Assembly (NCBI RefSeq): GCF_050942425.1
Contig: NZ_CP192063.1
Coordinates: forward strand, 11,098,001-11,162,000
Length of the DNA stretch: 64,000 bases
Direction: 5' to 3'
Source of the DNA: Actinoallomurus sp050942425
Lineage (GTDB): Bacteria; Actinomycetota; Actinomycetes; Streptosporangiales; Streptosporangiaceae
Below are positions 33,500 to 42,826 of this stretch, one piece after another. Numbering within the stretch: the first letter of the stretch is position 1; every line of letters starts with the position of its first letter. The notes beneath the pieces were generated by a model. The model worked only from the letters and a program-made list of their open reading frames with translations. It was not told the origin of the DNA and did no database searches. Both the position numbers and the translations under genes were made by a program.

Positions 33500-35029
33500 C
33501 TATGTGATCTCGCCTGGTTTCAAAAAACCTTTCGAGGCGTCGTCCAGGACCAGGACCCAGTCATTTCCTGGCTCACTTCCCCCCGGCGGATCAAACACCT
33601 TTACCCCAGTATTGGCAAAATTGCCGATAAGCTTGCTGTTCCCGTCTTGCGGGTTGTACCACCAAGCCTTCACCTGATCCCCAGAAATGTGCCCCATTTT
33701 CAAGGAGAACGATCTTCCGGTGTAGATATACGCGAGCAGGAAGTCATTCCCTCGGGTCGTAAGCACGTGGTCATACTGATAACCAGGATCGCCGTCCACA
33801 ACCGTCGGATCGTAAATCCGATCGAAATAAGGCCGCGACAGCATCAGGTCTTTCAGATGCCGCATCTGGCCTGCGCCGGGGTCGCGAATCGCTTCGTACC
33901 AGTACTTCTTTACCCCATATGCGCCTATCGGACCATCTGCCGGTATATGCAGTTGCATGACAGACCCGTTGCCATACGTGTGACCGAAAGCACCGCCGAA
34001 GACCGACCAGTATGCGTATCTCCTGGCATCGCCATCGCCCCAGAAGGGTTGACTCGGATCATGGAGTCCTTGCGGAATCCCTTCGTAACTGGGCTCGCCG
34101 TCAAGAGTAGGTTTAGGAGGATAGAGTTTGTAGTCTTCAATCACATCCTTCCAGTTATCCTCACCCTTCCATAGCGTTGGCAGATCAACGCCGGTTACAT
34201 CAGTACCCACCGCTTCATACGACTGTTCATAGGTACGATGCCCCGACTGGAACATGTTGAAATCCAACCAGGACGCGTTATGAAACCACGTGGATGAGGA
34301 GAACCGACCGTACGGATGGAAGGTCATCAGGTGATTCGGATCCACTTGCTTTATGGACTCGCCCAGGGCTGCCCAGATCGACAGATTTTTATGCGCTTTC
34401 GCGTCCCCGCCGTTCAGCCAGACGATGTTGGGTCTGTCCTTGTAGCGCTTGGCGAGCCACGTTCCATACCATGCCGCGTCGCCCGCCGTTAGATACCCGC
34501 CATCCACGACCGAACTCCACACCGCGTCCATGCCCATATACATTCCGTAGCGTGCGGCTTGGTCCACGATATAGTCGACATGGCGCCAATAGCCGGGATT
34601 CGGCCGCCTGATGTCCCGGTCGACAAACGGCGTGTCCCCATAGTAGTTCTTGAATGTCAGGTCGCCCGGAACGACCTGAAGCTGAACTACATTGAAGTCT
34701 TTCTCTCGACGATCCGCGAAATACGTTCGAACTTCGTCCCGCGAAAGCTTGTGCAGCAACCACGCGGTGTCAGCCATCCAAAAGAATGGTTTTCCGTTCT
34801 TGTGTTGGATGAATCGCCCATTTTTCGACACCACCAGTTCACCATTACTCCACGGAGTGCTGATGGCCGCATTTTGGCCGACCTTTTCAGCACGTCCTTG
34901 GGCGGCCGCCTTTTCGCCGCTCAGCCCCACAGCGCCGGCCGCGACTGCCGCGCTCGCGGCCAGCACCTGGCGACGCGAGGGGGTCGGAACGTTTTCAATC
35001 GCGCTGCGGATTCGCCGTGTATTCGACAT
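33500..35029 (-). CDS. GH140-like glycoside hydrolase (DUF4038 plus collagen-binding-type C-terminal domain)
   Basis: 509 residues from the ATG at 35027-35029 (GGAGGG six bases upstream). A twin-arginine signal SRRQVLAASAAVAAGAVG precedes the mature part. The DUF4038 barrel starts at PFFWMADTAWLLHKLSRDEV. KDFNVVQLQVVPGD and NIVWLNGGDAKAH follow, and the acidic residues in MGMDAVWSS, NIVWLNGGD and PTLDGEPSYEGIP lie in the expected active-site area. The last 90 residues are the putative collagen-binding domain. GH140 contains an apiosidase of pectin degradation. Base composition is clearly lower in GC than in the flanking genes and the gene is bounded by direct repeats, so transfer is likely. 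Confidence 0.78.
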   Translation of the reverse strand: MSNTRRIRSAIENVPTPSRRQVLAASAAVAAGAVGLSGEKAAAQGRAEKVGQNAAISTPWSNGELVVSKNGRFIQHKNGKPFFWMADTAWLLHKLSRDEVRTYFADRREKDFNVVQLQVVPGDLTFKNYYGDTPFVDRDIRRPNPGYWRHVDYIVDQAARYGMYMGMDAVWSSVVDGGYLTAGDAAWYGTWLAKRYKDRPNIVWLNGGDAKAHKNLSIWAALGESIKQVDPNHLMTFHPYGRFSSSTWFHNASWLDFNMFQSGHRTYEQSYEAVGTDVTGVDLPTLWKGEDNWKDVIEDYKLYPPKPTLDGEPSYEGIPQGLHDPSQPFWGDGDARRYAYWSVFGGAFGHTYGNGSVMQLHIPADGPIGAYGVKKYWYEAIRDPGAGQMRHLKDLMLSRPYFDRIYDPTVVDGDPGYQYDHVLTTRGNDFLLAYIYTGRSFSLKMGHISGDQVKAWWYNPQDGNSKLIGNFANTGVKVFDPPGGSEPGNDWVLVLDDASKGFLKPGEIT

Positions 35030-35161
35030 CTGCACCCTCCGTTACAGTGACCCGAGCCGGGAAGACCGTCCAGGGGGTTGCGCTGCGAGTACCGCAGAAC
35101 TGACTGATCGCCCGGTGAACCCCTAGCTCAGCAACGGTTATCGCGATTTTGGCACCGCATA

Positions 35162-35183
35162 GGCTGTCCGCGCTTCGGTCTTC
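35162..35183 (+). repeat. 22-bp direct repeat, right copy
   Basis: Identical to 33411-33432 and in the same orientation. It lies in the 343-bp gap between the GH140-like and GH38 genes, which otherwise holds only an operator. Confidence 0.7.
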
Positions 35184-35227
35184 GCCTTGGGTTGAGCATG
35201 AGCCGGTGACATGGGGCAATAGGATCG

Positions 35228-35243
35228 GTGAATGTATATTCAC
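35228..35243. promoter_or_regulatory. operator palindrome upstream of the GH140-like gene
   Basis: GTGAAT-GTAT-ATTCAC is a perfect 6+6 inverted repeat in an AT-rich patch about 200 bp upstream of the GH140-like start. It differs from the GGTAACGTTACC operators of the mannose locus, so another regulator is expected. Confidence 0.5.
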
Positions 35244-35372
35244 ATATGAAGAGCAATTCATCACAACGATAACTTCGCTCCCAGGGACTGTCAATGGTGC
35301 GTTTCAGGAGCGTTTCGTTCAGATGAATCCACGCTTTTGAGGACGTCATCCACCGCCTGTGGGCGGAGAAGG

Positions 35373-38300
35373 TCACGTTGACTGTTGAGGTGATGCGTAG
35401 TGCAACAGCACGGCCGGGGTCGACAGCGGCGGGATCTCGACGACCATGGCTCCGTCTGGTTGTCGGGGCAGGGTGTCGCGCGGCGAGCCGAGGTAGGTCG
35501 CCGAGGCGGCGTCCGTGACCGGGAGGCCGGTCCGCAGGCAGCACGAGACCGGCTCTTCGGCGAAGGACTGCAGTCGCACGAGGATCGCGCCTGCCCGCGG
35601 TACGGTCAGGCCCACCACGCGTACGCGCGGGTCATCCACCGTGAGAAACGACCTCGTGGCCGGACTGTCGCCGTACGGGCCGAGGGCCCGCACGGCGATG
35701 AGGGGTCGGCTCCCGGCCGCTGCGGTCCGCATGCCGAGCACGGCGCCCCGGACCTCGGTGGAGGCGGCGACGCTGTACCGGAATGTGACGTCGAAGGCCT
35801 GTTCGGCCGGGAAATTGGTGTCCCAGACGTTGTTGTGAACCCACGAGTAAAGCGTGCTCGGCTCCTGCTCGGGGACGGTCTGCGGATACGGCACGTACGG
35901 CAGGGCGATCCCGCCGTGCTGGATCAGCGGTGCGTCCTGTGTCGCCCAGGCGACGGTGAGGCCGCCGGACTCCAGAGTCGCCCAGCGGCGGATCGCTCGC
36001 ATGTGACGGGCCGAACCGGGAACGACCGGGAGTCCATCGCCGGTGACTCCGCCGGTCGCCTCCGTCCGGACCCTCGGTGCGGTCATCGCGAACGGGAAGG
36101 CGAAGAACGCGCTCTCCTTGCCCATGGTCGCCGGCTTGGTGAGGCGGTTCTCCACGTCGAGCCGGTCGACGCCGCGGGTGAGCCGCACGGTCGTACGGAG
36201 CCGGGATGTTCCGGCCGGTACGTTTTCGTAGACGATCTGCTCTTCCGTCGCGGACGACCGCCGTGAGAGGAGTGCGGCGGGTGGTGCGACGTCGCGTGTC
36301 GCGAGCAGGTGCATCGAGTCGTCGGCGACGGTCTTGCTCGACTGATGGTTGAATCCGCCGGCGGTGGCGTACCGGTCGTAGACATAGCCGTTGAAGCCGA
36401 AGAGGGCGTCCTGTTGGACCAGTTCCCTACCGGTCGTCTTGTCCACGATGGAGGAGATGCATGCCCGGGACAGGTCCACCCGTACGGCCAGGTACTCGTT
36501 CTCGAGCAACGTCGGATCCGCGGCCGCCTCGGAGGCAGCCACGACGGCCGGATCCGCGGCCGCCTCGGGGGGAGCCACGACGGCCGGGTCCGTCGCCGCC
36601 ACGACGTCCAGCCGTACGGTGCCCATGGCCGGCACCTCCGGGACGAGTACGACCAGGTATCGCCCTGGAGCGTCGTGGTCCTCGTTGGCCGGCTTCTCCT
36701 CGGAGAATCGCAGCGGCCGCCCGTCGTGAAGCACGGTGACCGGTTGGTCCGGTGGAACGGTGCTTTCCGGCAGGAAGGCCCGCACCACCTCGCTGCGGGA
36801 CCAGCTGCAGGTGTTCACCACGTGGAAGGTCGCGAGACAGCCGGGCGTCCGCTCCAGCGCCTGCCCCAGGTACGCCGTGGCGGCGTCGAGCAGGAGCAGT
36901 GCCTCGTCGTGCGCGTTGGCCGCCTGGGCGTACTTCCAGTGCCACTGTTGCGCACCGGAGTGTCGCCCCCGGTCCCCGTGCGTCCACGGGTCGGCGGCCC
37001 CCCAGGTGTGCTCGTTGAACAGGGACATCGACTCATAGGCCGTGTTCGCCGGTGCCCCGGGCGCGGCTCCCAGGGCGACGGCGAACGCGCCGACGGTCTG
37101 GGCGTCCGCGGCCCCGCTCTGTGCCCGTCGCGTCAGTGCCAGCGGTTCCGCGCCCGCCCCCACCCCGTCGACCCACCAGTCCGCCCAGTCACCGTCGAAG
37201 GTGGCGATCGACTCGCCGAGTCGCTCCTCGATGTCGGCGAAGAAGTCCTCGTTGCGGGACAGGCGGAGGCGCGGATAGGCCCACGTCTCGTTCCATCTCC
37301 GTACGGTCTCGGCGGCCAGCCGGCGCGGCGGGCCGTTGTCGGAGAAGGTGCCGAGCACCCGCAGATGCAGCACATCCCACGGGTACGGCTCACGGTCCAC
37401 CTGGACGCCGAGCACCGGATAGCCGGGAATGCCCTTCTCCGGGTACGGATAGGGACGGGTCGCCAATGCCGTCAGGTACGCCGGCAGCAGGTCGTCGACG
37501 TCCGCGAACGACTCGTCGAAGCCGAGGAACGATCCCTCCATGTAAGCGAGGCCGTGGGGCGTGTCGGTCCGCCAGACGAGCACGCTGGAGCCGCTCGGGG
37601 CCCGCCAGCGGAACAGCCGCGGCAGACGCGCTCCGCCCACCAGATGCGGTACGGCACGCCCCGCCCAGTTGTGCGCGACCGACAGGTACCGCACGCCGAA
37701 CGAGGTCAGGGCGTCCGGCAGCCCGACGACCTGGCCCGGCACGTCCGTCTGCATGGCGGTGGTGAAGGGCACGCCGTACGCGTCCCGTACCCGCGCCGCC
37801 GGCCGCAGCAGCTCGTGCAGTTCGTCGGTGGAGCAGGTCTCGGTGTGCAGGTTGAACGGCAGCGCGGTCAGCTCGAACCGGCCCTCACGTACCCGGGCGA
37901 CGAACTCCTCGACCTGCGCGGTCGGTCGTGCCCGCGCCCATCGTTCGAAGGAGGTCAGCCCCTCCACGGTCCACCGGAACCGTGCCTCGTCGGGCCAGTC
38001 GTCGGTGGCTCGCGCCAGTTCCAGGCAGGTGTCGAGGTAGGACCGCCCCTGCGCGAACACCGTTCCCTGCCGATCGGTGTAGCCGATGTCCAGGTGCGAG
38101 TGGTGCACCAGGTGGATCGTCCACTTTCGCTGGGGTTCGAGCCTCAGCTCGACCTGTCGGCCGGGTTCGAGTTCCGGCAACTCCACGAACAGCCGGGTGA
38201 CGACGTCCACCGCCGGTACCAGGAGCCGGACGGTGCGGCGCGGTGCCGGCACGAGGTCACAGCGCACCGCGGTGCCGGTCTCGGTCCGCACCAGCGCGCG

Positions 38301-38504
38301 GGTGATCGTCGGCGCGTCCGGCCCGCCGACCTCGACCCGTACGGACTGCAGCAGACCGGCGACGCGGTCCGATTTCAGCAGGGGCTCCGTGGAGATCGTG
38401 ACGTCTCGTCCGCCGAGACGGCTCTCGGCGGTCGCGGCCGATCGGCGCAGCCCTTGCCGGGCGAGGTCGGCGTCCCACCATGAGGGCGCGGTCAGGTTGG
38501 TCAT
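35373..38504 (-). CDS. GH38 alpha-mannosidase
   Basis: 1043 residues, ATG at 38502-38504 overlapping the GH76 stop (ATGA). The GH38 catalytic domain begins around residue 130 with VHHSHLDIGYTD (zinc-binding His and Asp). The nucleophile Asp is expected in AMQTDVPGQ near residue 245, and AHNWAGRAVP and EHTWGA follow. The C-terminal half is the beta-sandwich mannosidase domain. No signal peptide, so it acts in the cytoplasm on imported manno-oligosaccharides. A linker near residue 650 consists of repeated AAADPAVVA units coded by a 36-bp tandem repeat (36514-36585). It is the last gene of the importer operon. Confidence 0.9.
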   Translation of the reverse strand: MTNLTAPSWWDADLARQGLRRSAATAESRLGGRDVTISTEPLLKSDRVAGLLQSVRVEVGGPDAPTITRALVRTETGTAVRCDLVPAPRRTVRLLVPAVDVVTRLFVELPELEPGRQVELRLEPQRKWTIHLVHHSHLDIGYTDRQGTVFAQGRSYLDTCLELARATDDWPDEARFRWTVEGLTSFERWARARPTAQVEEFVARVREGRFELTALPFNLHTETCSTDELHELLRPAARVRDAYGVPFTTAMQTDVPGQVVGLPDALTSFGVRYLSVAHNWAGRAVPHLVGGARLPRLFRWRAPSGSSVLVWRTDTPHGLAYMEGSFLGFDESFADVDDLLPAYLTALATRPYPYPEKGIPGYPVLGVQVDREPYPWDVLHLRVLGTFSDNGPPRRLAAETVRRWNETWAYPRLRLSRNEDFFADIEERLGESIATFDGDWADWWVDGVGAGAEPLALTRRAQSGAADAQTVGAFAVALGAAPGAPANTAYESMSLFNEHTWGAADPWTHGDRGRHSGAQQWHWKYAQAANAHDEALLLLDAATAYLGQALERTPGCLATFHVVNTCSWSRSEVVRAFLPESTVPPDQPVTVLHDGRPLRFSEEKPANEDHDAPGRYLVVLVPEVPAMGTVRLDVVAATDPAVVAPPEAAADPAVVAASEAAADPTLLENEYLAVRVDLSRACISSIVDKTTGRELVQQDALFGFNGYVYDRYATAGGFNHQSSKTVADDSMHLLATRDVAPPAALLSRRSSATEEQIVYENVPAGTSRLRTTVRLTRGVDRLDVENRLTKPATMGKESAFFAFPFAMTAPRVRTEATGGVTGDGLPVVPGSARHMRAIRRWATLESGGLTVAWATQDAPLIQHGGIALPYVPYPQTVPEQEPSTLYSWVHNNVWDTNFPAEQAFDVTFRYSVAASTEVRGAVLGMRTAAAGSRPLIAVRALGPYGDSPATRSFLTVDDPRVRVVGLTVPRAGAILVRLQSFAEEPVSCCLRTGLPVTDAASATYLGSPRDTLPRQPDGAMVVEIPPLSTPAVLLHYASPQQST

Positions 38505-39658
38505 GCGATCCGCCAAAGGTCGCCCTGTTTCCAGGCGAGAGCGGCGTAGATCTGCACCATCGCCGACTGCTCGAGGGTCTGGGCCGGGAAGGCCGGGTCG
38601 TAGGCGCCGCCGCCACTCGACTGGAAGTGGAAGAGGCCGGTGGCGGAGTCGCGGTTGGACGCCCATTCCCGGTCCGCGTACCGCTCGATCGTGGATCGGT
38701 ACCGGGGGTCGTGTCGCACCGAGTCGAGCAGCAGGAGGTTGTTGAAGAGGATCGCGTTGAAGATGGCGGGCTGGTTGTAGAGGTTGTCGCCCTGCGTCCA
38801 GTGATCGAGCGCGCCGTTCGCGTCGGCCACGGCGTTGTCCAGGTACGACCGGGTGCCGGTCGCCTGGTAGAGGAGGGTGGCGGCGCCGATCATCGAGCCG
38901 GAGTTGTAACTCCACAGCGTCTTGTTGACCGTGCCGTCGTAACCGATGTCGTTCCAGTACAGCCCGGGGCTCTGCTGGAGGCACTTACGGTTCCAGGCGT
39001 AGAGCCGGGTGCCCCACGCCAGGTAGTCGCGATCGTGGGTGATCCGGAACAGGTGGGTGGCCAGTTCGGAGCTGAGCCCGGTGACGTTGGCCGCCCGGAA
39101 GTTGTTGGCGGGGTTGTCCACCCAGGCCATGCCGCCGGGACACGCGCGGCTCGTATCGGTGTCCCACGCCCGGGTGTCGACGGCGAACGCCTGTTTCGCG
39201 CGTTGGAGCAGCGTACGGTCGCCCGACGCCTCGTATCCGCGGATGAGTTCCAGGCCGATGACCGCGTTGTCGTCGTAGTAGATGTCGCCGCCACCACCGA
39301 GCGGCGGCGGCAGGTAGGACTCATAGCCCGGCCGGGCGGAGTCGCCGTTCCAGTAGAGCTGCAGGGCGGCGAACCGGTCCTTCACGTCCTTGCGGTAGCG
39401 TCCGGACGTCTCCGCGATGGAGACGGTGGCCGCGGTCGCCTCGCGGAGCGGCCAGACGTAGGAATGCTGCTGGTCGGTGGGTTGTTTCGGGTAGTTCTCC
39501 AAGAACAGGTCGTGCCCGTCGGGTCCCTGGTAGAGGTAGCGCTGCAGTGCCTCGTACGACTGGCGGGCACGTGTTCCGGCGTCGGACGCCCGTGCGGGTG
39601 TGGCGGCACCCGTGATCACGGTCGCGGCCACCAGTGAGCCGGCGAGGAGCTTTCTCAT
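38501..39658 (-). CDS. secreted GH76 alpha-1,6-mannanase-like enzyme
   Basis: 385 residues from the ATG at 39656-39658 (GGAGGAAG upstream). Signal peptide of about 25 residues ending PARAS. The (alpha/alpha)6 barrel of GH76 carries its adjacent catalytic Asp pair in DIYYDDNAVIGLELIRGYE near residue 130. YNSGSMIGAATLLYQATG is another family hallmark. It cuts the alpha-1,6 backbone of fungal mannan outside the cell and so feeds the ABC importer encoded upstream. Located between the MalG-type permease and GH38 with tight spacing. Confidence 0.88.
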   Translation of the reverse strand: MRKLLAGSLVAATVITGAATPARASDAGTRARQSYEALQRYLYQGPDGHDLFLENYPKQPTDQQHSYVWPLREATAATVSIAETSGRYRKDVKDRFAALQLYWNGDSARPGYESYLPPPLGGGGDIYYDDNAVIGLELIRGYEASGDRTLLQRAKQAFAVDTRAWDTDTSRACPGGMAWVDNPANNFRAANVTGLSSELATHLFRITHDRDYLAWGTRLYAWNRKCLQQSPGLYWNDIGYDGTVNKTLWSYNSGSMIGAATLLYQATGTRSYLDNAVADANGALDHWTQGDNLYNQPAIFNAILFNNLLLLDSVRHDPRYRSTIERYADREWASNRDSATGLFHFQSSGGGAYDPAFPAQTLEQSAMVQIYAALAWKQGDLWRIA

Positions 39659-39669
39659 TTCTTCCTCCG

Positions 39670-40479
39670 TCAGAGGTTGAGCTTGAGGCTTGACACGAAG
39701 AAGCGCTGGGCGACGAAGAACAGGACGATCGTCGGCAGGGAGACCACCAGTGCCCCGCCGAGCGCGACCGGAGGAGCGGTCCCGGCGTAGGTGCCCTGCA
39801 GGTCGGCGAGCGCGGCCATCACCGGCCGGATGTTGGGGCTGGTGGTCAGGGCGATCCCGAACAGCAGGTCGTTCCAGACCGCGACGAACTGGAAGACGAA
39901 CGCGGCCACCATCGCCGGCTTCGACAACGGCACGTGTATCCGCCAGAACAGCCGCCACCAGGACGCGCCGTCGATGCGTGCCGCCTCGGTGACCTCGCGA
40001 GGCACCGTGGCGACGTAGTTGCGCATGACGAAGTAGGCGAACGGGATGCAGAAGGCGACGTAAACGATGATCAGGCCGAGCTGGGTGTCGTACAGATCGA
40101 CCTTCGCGTACGCCGAGAACAGCGGCCGGATGAAGACCTGGAGGGGCAGCAGCGTCCCGACGTAGATCAGCCAGAACCACAGGGCCCGGCGCCTGGTCGG
40201 CATCACCACGGTGGCGAAGGCCGCGAGCGAGGCCACGATGACCGCGAGCAGGGCGCTGACCAGCGCGTACATGAGGCTGTTGACCATCGCCGGGCCGAGC
40301 GTCGCGTCGGACCAGGCCGACTCGATGTTGGCGAGCAGCCCGAAGCCGTTCGGCAGCCATCGGGGGCTCCCGGAGTACTTGTCCGCCGGCGTCATCCCGT
40401 TGACGAGGAGAAGGTAGGTCGGCACGAACCACAGGACGGAGAGCGCGACGACGACGCTGTTACGTACCGCTCTGCGCAT
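39670..40479 (-). CDS. ABC sugar permease, MalG/UgpE type
   Basis: 269 residues, six predicted membrane helices. The cytoplasmic EAA loop, EAARIDGASWWRLFWRIHVP, contacts the ATPase. It pairs with the MalF-type permease six bp upstream and the lipoprotein-type binding protein. No ATPase is encoded in the locus, so the shared MsiK-like ATPase found elsewhere in actinomycete genomes probably drives it. Expected substrate: manno-oligosaccharides. Confidence 0.92.
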   Translation of the reverse strand: MRRAVRNSVVVALSVLWFVPTYLLLVNGMTPADKYSGSPRWLPNGFGLLANIESAWSDATLGPAMVNSLMYALVSALLAVIVASLAAFATVVMPTRRRALWFWLIYVGTLLPLQVFIRPLFSAYAKVDLYDTQLGLIIVYVAFCIPFAYFVMRNYVATVPREVTEAARIDGASWWRLFWRIHVPLSKPAMVAAFVFQFVAVWNDLLFGIALTTSPNIRPVMAALADLQGTYAGTAPPVALGGALVVSLPTIVLFFVAQRFFVSSLKLNL

Positions 40480-40485
40480 GCCCTC

Positions 40486-41373
40486 TCACCCGCCTTCCGG
40501 CCGGAGCTGGCGGCGCAGGTACGTCCACGAGGCGCCGAGCACGATGACGGTCAGGACCACCGCGATGGCCGAGCCCGCGCCCAGGCGCTGGAGCCCGAAG
40601 GTCTCCTGGTACATCGAGGTCGCGAGCGTCTCGGTGGATCGCCCCGGGCCGCCGTGCGTGAGCACCCAGATGAGGTCGAAGGACTTCAGCCCGTTGACCA
40701 GGCTGAGGCCGACCACCACGATCATCACCGGTCGCAGCTGTGGCAGGACGATGTGCCGGAACCGCCGCCAGCCGTCGGCGCCGTCGAGGGCGGCCGCCTC
40801 GATCGTCTCGGGGGGAATGGTCTGCAGGCCGACGAGGAAGAGGATGACGGCGACGCCGGTCGCCTGCCAGGTGTTGGCGACGATGATGACGAGCGTGTTC
40901 CCCGGCCAGCCCAGCAGCCAGCCGTGCGCCAGCGACCCCAGATGCAGCGACGTCAGCAGGCTGTTCAGGGCACCGTCTTTCGACAGCACGAAGTTCCAGA
41001 CCACGGCGACGGCCGAACCGGACACCGCGTACGGGATGACCACGGCGAGCCGGACGATCCGCGTCCACCGGGCGGCGTCGGTCATCACCGCGATGGCCAG
41101 GCCGAGGCCGATGGGCAGAATGAGCGTCCCGGCCACCCACATGAGGGTGTTCTCGATGGACCTGATCAACGCCGGGTCGGAGAAGAGCAGCCGGTAGTTC
41201 GTCAGCCAGGAGAAGCTCGGGTCCACGTTGTCGCTGTAGAGGCTTCGGCGGACGGTGACCGCGAACGGCACGAGCAGGACCACGCCGACGATGAGCACGG
41301 CGGGTGCGAGGAACCCTCCCGCCATTAGCCGTTCCCGTACGCGCGGTCGCGGCCACCCCGCGACACTCTTCAC
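40486..41373 (-). CDS. ABC sugar permease, MalF/UgpA type
   Basis: 295 residues from the GTG at 41371-41373 that overlaps the binding-protein stop. Six membrane helices and the EAA loop EAAALDGADGWRRFRHIVLP. The first 20 residues are basic and cytoplasmic. It forms the heterodimeric channel with the MalG-type partner. Confidence 0.92.
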   Translation of the reverse strand: MKSVAGWPRPRVRERLMAGGFLAPAVLIVGVVLLVPFAVTVRRSLYSDNVDPSFSWLTNYRLLFSDPALIRSIENTLMWVAGTLILPIGLGLAIAVMTDAARWTRIVRLAVVIPYAVSGSAVAVVWNFVLSKDGALNSLLTSLHLGSLAHGWLLGWPGNTLVIIVANTWQATGVAVILFLVGLQTIPPETIEAAALDGADGWRRFRHIVLPQLRPVMIVVVGLSLVNGLKSFDLIWVLTHGGPGRSTETLATSMYQETFGLQRLGAGSAIAVVLTVIVLGASWTYLRRQLRPEGG

Positions 41374-42665
41374 GAGATGCCTTTGGACCAGTTGGCCCAC
41401 TCGGTGACGGCGCGGCCGGCCATGGACTTCGCAACGCTCTGCAGCTTGTCGGGGTGGACCATGAAGTCGCCGAGGTCCTGGACGTTTCCCTCGATCAGGG
41501 CCGGTGGGCTGGCCTCCCAGTAGCGTTGGAGGAGTTCGGGTTTGGTGCTCGCGATCGTCTTCTGGAGCCCCAGGATGACCGGGTTGGTCGCCGGCACCGT
41601 CGGATTGGCCGAGGTGTCCTGCAGGAAGTCCGACCAGCCCCGTTGCACTCGCGGGTCCAGCCACGAGCTCACCACCTTCATCGCGGCGTCGTGCTTCCGG
41701 GCGCGCGTGGGAACGGTGAGCACCCCCGACTCCGCGATCACCGACGGGCGGACGGAGGGTTCCACGGTCGGCATGATGAACGCGTCGTAGTCCTCGCCCG
41801 GCTTGAGGCCCGCCTCGGTGTAGCCCTGCGACTCCCAGGTCCCGTGCAGGAACATGCCGATCTTTCCGGCCTTCATCTGCGCGGGCCCGGTGTTCTGGTC
41901 GAAGTCCGGCGACGTCATCCAGCCCTTCTTGATGAAGTCCTGCCAGATGGTCATGGCGTGGATCACGGGCTCGTCGGTGTACTTGGCCTGGTTGTTCGTC
42001 AGCCTGGTGTAGAAGTCGGGGTCGATCTTGCTGAGGATCTCCTGGAACCATTCGAGAGCCGGCCAGACCCCGTTCTCGCTGGAGACGAACGGCGTGACGT
42101 TGTTCTTCTTCAGCACGGCCGCGTTCGAGGTGAACTCCGCCCAGGTGGTGGGCACTTTCAAGCCGTACTTGGCGAACAGCGGCTTGCTGTAGAAGATCAC
42201 GTAGTAGGACTCGTAGAGCGGAATCCCGTAGACCTTGCCCTGGTAGGACATCGAGTCCTTGAGACCGGGCTGCACCCAGCCTTTGGCCGCGATCTGCGAC
42301 CAGACGGAGCTCAGGTCGGAGATGCCGTGGGTTCTGGCCAGTGACTGCAGCCGGTAGCCCGACCACCACTTGGCGATGTCGGCGGCCTTGGACGTACTCA
42401 GCGCGGCCTTGACCACCTGTTCGTACGAGGCGGTCTGGACGGAGAGCGGCGAGAGGCCGGATCCGGCGATCGGCTTGAGCGCATTGCCGGTCTTGGCGAA
42501 CCCGCTCTTCCACGTCGCGTTGTCGTTGTAGAGGCTGACGGTGCCGGCCGACGATCCGCCGGTCCCCTTGGCACAGCCGGTCAGCAGGGCGGCGCCGACC
42601 CCCGCGGCCCCGGTGAGGAAGCTTCGTCGGCCGACCATGGGGCTCGATGGGCTCGATAGGCGCAT
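41370..42665 (-). CDS. ABC sugar-binding lipoprotein
   Basis: 431 residues, AAAGGAG before the ATG. The N-terminus combines a twin-arginine motif (GRRSFLTGAAG) with a lipobox (LLTGC, Cys at about 31). The mature part has the family 1 solute-binding layout (KVYGIPLYESYYVIFYSKPL, NQAKYTDEPVIHAM). First gene of the leftward operon, directly downstream of the LacI-type operators. It captures oligosaccharides released by the GH76 enzyme. Confidence 0.92.
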   Translation of the reverse strand: MRLSSPSSPMVGRRSFLTGAAGVGAALLTGCAKGTGGSSAGTVSLYNDNATWKSGFAKTGNALKPIAGSGLSPLSVQTASYEQVVKAALSTSKAADIAKWWSGYRLQSLARTHGISDLSSVWSQIAAKGWVQPGLKDSMSYQGKVYGIPLYESYYVIFYSKPLFAKYGLKVPTTWAEFTSNAAVLKKNNVTPFVSSENGVWPALEWFQEILSKIDPDFYTRLTNNQAKYTDEPVIHAMTIWQDFIKKGWMTSPDFDQNTGPAQMKAGKIGMFLHGTWESQGYTEAGLKPGEDYDAFIMPTVEPSVRPSVIAESGVLTVPTRARKHDAAMKVVSSWLDPRVQRGWSDFLQDTSANPTVPATNPVILGLQKTIASTKPELLQRYWEASPPALIEGNVQDLGDFMVHPDKLQSVAKSMAGRAVTEWANWSKGIS

Positions 42666-42703
42666 TTCGTCTCCTTTGTCGGAGGTGCCGCAAGTGACGG
42701 TTA

Positions 42704-42717
42704 CGGTAACGCTACCG
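42704..42717. promoter_or_regulatory. LacI-type operator 1 (importer side)
   Basis: CGGTAACGCTACCG is palindromic except for one base pair and lies 39 bp before the start of the binding-protein gene. It matches the core of operator 2, so both promoters share one repressor, most likely the LacI protein encoded at 45393. Confidence 0.7.
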
Positions 42718-42792
42718 ATCGGGGTCTACAAGGTCTCAGGCGAATAACCTCTGGCTCTTGCGGATGTGCGCGGAGACACGCCAGACTCGGTG

Positions 42793-42810
42793 GACGGTAA
42801 CGTTACCGTC
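42793..42810. promoter_or_regulatory. LacI-type operator 2 (isomerase side)
   Basis: GACGGTAACGTTACCGTC is a perfect 18-bp palindrome ending 16 bp before the GTG of the mannose-6-phosphate isomerase gene. The central CG and half-sites are typical of LacI/GalR operators. Confidence 0.78.
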
Positions 42811-42826
42811 GCATGGAGGAGCACGC

